Assembly (NCBI GenBank): GCA_903922825.1 | Contig: CAIXVE010000091.1 | Location: 1-47,493, forward strand | Direction: 5' to 3' | DNA from: an uncultured Micrococcales bacterium | Lineage (GTDB): Bacteria > Actinomycetota > Actinomycetes > Actinomycetales > Microbacteriaceae | DNA: 47,493 nt | Shown: positions 45,870-47,493 of the stretch, piece by piece | Layout: each line of letters begins with the position of its first letter | Position numbering within the stretch: the stretch's first letter is position 1 | The notes under the pieces: generated by a model | The model's input: only the letters and a program-made list of their open reading frames with translations | What the model was told of the DNA's origin: nothing | Databases searched by the model: none | Translations under genes and position numbers: made by a program

Positions 45870-47493
45870 CTATTTGTCATCCTCAACCGGAGCGGCACCT
45901 AGAAGATCCCTCAGCACCGAATCCCCAACTTGAGCATCTTCATCAACTAACTTGTTTCTTTTATCGTTGATTGTTTCTTCCTGCTTCACTTCAACAACAG
46001 CTTCTTGAACGACAGCAATAGATTCGGTAACCATCTGCGGCGAAGCTGCAGTTGCAGCACGATATTTAACTCTGATCCCTAAGACTTCATTGATTGCTCT
46101 GCGCAAAAGTTCTGAAGGTGAATTAGTGCCCCCGGAACGGAACATCTCTTTATCTGTTTCATTAGCAAACAAGATATCGATAACTTCACCGTCAAAAGCC
46201 ACAGGCTTCTGAGGTAAGACAACCTGCCAAGCAGATCTAGAGATAGTTGCCAACTTACTCAACACATCTCCCCAAGCATTTTGTAGTTCTGCGAAACTCA
46301 CCTGTGGAACACCGACTGGAGCTGCAGACACAAGAGGAACACCAGCTGTAGGAGGTGTGGACGCCTGAGGTGCATTACCGCCTAAACCAATACGTCTTTC
46401 CAGTCTTTCAATACGCGCAAGTGAACCCGTTTCTGAGCTGTCTTGAGCCGGCACTAAAATCTTTGCCACCATAAGCTCCAACTGCAACTTAGGGCTTGTA
46501 GCGCCATTCATCCGAGTTAGACCTTCGGCAATAACATCCGCTGCATAGCTAAGTTCTGCCCTACCAAACTTCTCAACCTGCAATCTCATTCGTTCAAGCT
46601 GATCAGAAGGAACATCTCGTAACACATTCTTAGCTGCTAGCCCAACGGAACCAACAACAATCAAATCTCTGATTCGTTCAAGAAGATCTTCAACGAAACG
46701 AGAAGGATCTTGTCCTGACTGAATAACCTTGTCAACGGCAGAGAATACTGAAGCAGAATCACCAGCAGAAAAAGCATCAATTACCAAATCAAGAAGCGCT
46801 GAATCGGTATAACCTAGCAGTCCAACTGCCCGCTCATAGGTGACTTTGCTCTCGTCAGAGCCTGCGATTAATTGATCTAGAAGTGACAAGCTATCTCGAA
46901 CAGAACCGCCACCTGAACGAACCACCAAGCTAAGCACACCTTCTTCAACTTTCACATTCTCACTGGCGCACATCTGCTGTAAATACTCAAGCATTTGAGC
47001 CGGCGGAACTAAACGGAAAGGGTAATGATGGGTTCTTGAACGAATAGTAGAAATAACTTTTTCAGGTTCAGTGGTAGCAAAGATGAACTTTACGTGGGCT
47101 GGTGGCTCTTCAACAACTTTAAGCAAAGCGTTGAAACCATCTTTGGTAACCATGTGAGCCTCATCCAAAATAAAAATCTTGAATCGATCTCTGGTTGGCG
47201 CAAAAGCAATTCTCTCCCTAAGCTCTCTCGCATCTTCCACCTTGTTGTGGCTTGCAGCGTCAATTTCAATAACGTCTAGTGAACCAGAGCCATCTCTTGA
47301 AAGCTCAACACAAGAAGGGCAAACCCCACATGGAGTATCAGTAGGTCCCTCAGCGCAGTTCAAACAACGAGCGAGAATACGAGCAGAAGTTGTCTTACCG
47401 CAACCTCTAGGACCACTAAACAAATAGGCGTGATTAACGCGATCGCTTCTCAAAGCAGCCATTAAAGGTATGGTTACCTGAGTCTGCCCAATG
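45870..47493 (-). CDS. dnaX: DNA polymerase III subunit gamma/tau; N-terminus beyond the window
   Basis: 'HAYLFSGPRGCGKTTSARILARCLNC', 'IDAASHNKVEDARELRE', 'LDEAHMVTKDGFNALLKVVEEPP'; frame stays open to the window end (IGQTQVTIPLMAAL...). Confidence 0.95.
   Translation of the reverse strand, partial: IGQTQVTIPLMAALRSDRVNHAYLFSGPRGCGKTTSARILARCLNCAEGPTDTPCGVCPSCVELSRDGSGSLDVIEIDAASHNKVEDARELRERIAFAPTRDRFKIFILDEAHMVTKDGFNALLKVVEEPPAHVKFIFATTEPEKVISTIRSRTHHYPFRLVPPAQMLEYLQQMCASENVKVEEGVLSLVVRSGGGSVRDSLSLLDQLIAGSDESKVTYERAVGLLGYTDSALLDLVIDAFSAGDSASVFSAVDKVIQSGQDPSRFVEDLLERIRDLIVVGSVGLAAKNVLRDVPSDQLERMRLQVEKFGRAELSYAADVIAEGLTRMNGATSPKLQLELMVAKILVPAQDSSETGSLARIERLERRIGLGGNAPQASTPPTAGVPLVSAAPVGVPQVSFAELQNAWGDVLSKLATISRSAWQVVLPQKPVAFDGEVIDILFANETDKEMFRSGGTNSPSELLRRAINEVLGIRVKYRAATAASPQMVTESIAVVQEAVVEVKQEETINDKRNKLVDEDAQVGDSVLRDLLGAAPVEDDK

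Overview
The window is a dense, mostly housekeeping stretch of an actinobacterial chromosome. Gene order and protein features suggest a small-genome Microbacteriaceae-like organism; that assignment is inference. Left part (about 1-13 kb): an OafA-type acyltransferase C-terminus, an SGNH hydrolase, two tandem secreted GH16 glucanase-like proteins, rmuC, a membrane histidine-kinase-like protein, and a 1238-aa secreted repeat protein (CBM-like repeats, three copies of a domain shared with the GH16 proteins, IPT/TIG repeats). Both the GH16 operon and the repeat protein have LacI-type palindromes upstream. Middle (about 13-30 kb): transport and metabolic genes (CaCA antiporter, SSADH, dacB, copC, aspA). 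A short accessory island at 21.3-23.0 kb carries an orphan polymorphic-toxin-tip-like ORF, an unknown protein and a DUF4417 protein. It is followed by a DUF6421 protein, a COG4280 membrane protein plus an unlisted 58-aa ORF, tRNA-Thr(CGT), an ABC-2 system and a TAP-like hydrolase. Right part (about 29-47.5 kb): holB-tmk-topA, a minimal Tad-like pilus cluster containing an unlisted 57-aa DUF4244/Flp-like gene, a 6C small RNA candidate, acs, a RidA protein, an unlisted DUF4177-like ORF, a class A PBP with PASTA domains, a metallophosphoesterase, a lipoprotein, asd-lysC, recR and dnaX (cut by the window edge). The most notable items are the shared extracellular domain with the putative LacI-type regulon, the toxin-like island, the 6C RNA with its adjacent Tad locus, and several small genes missed by the 60-aa ORF cutoff. 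No database search was possible; family names come from recognised motifs.
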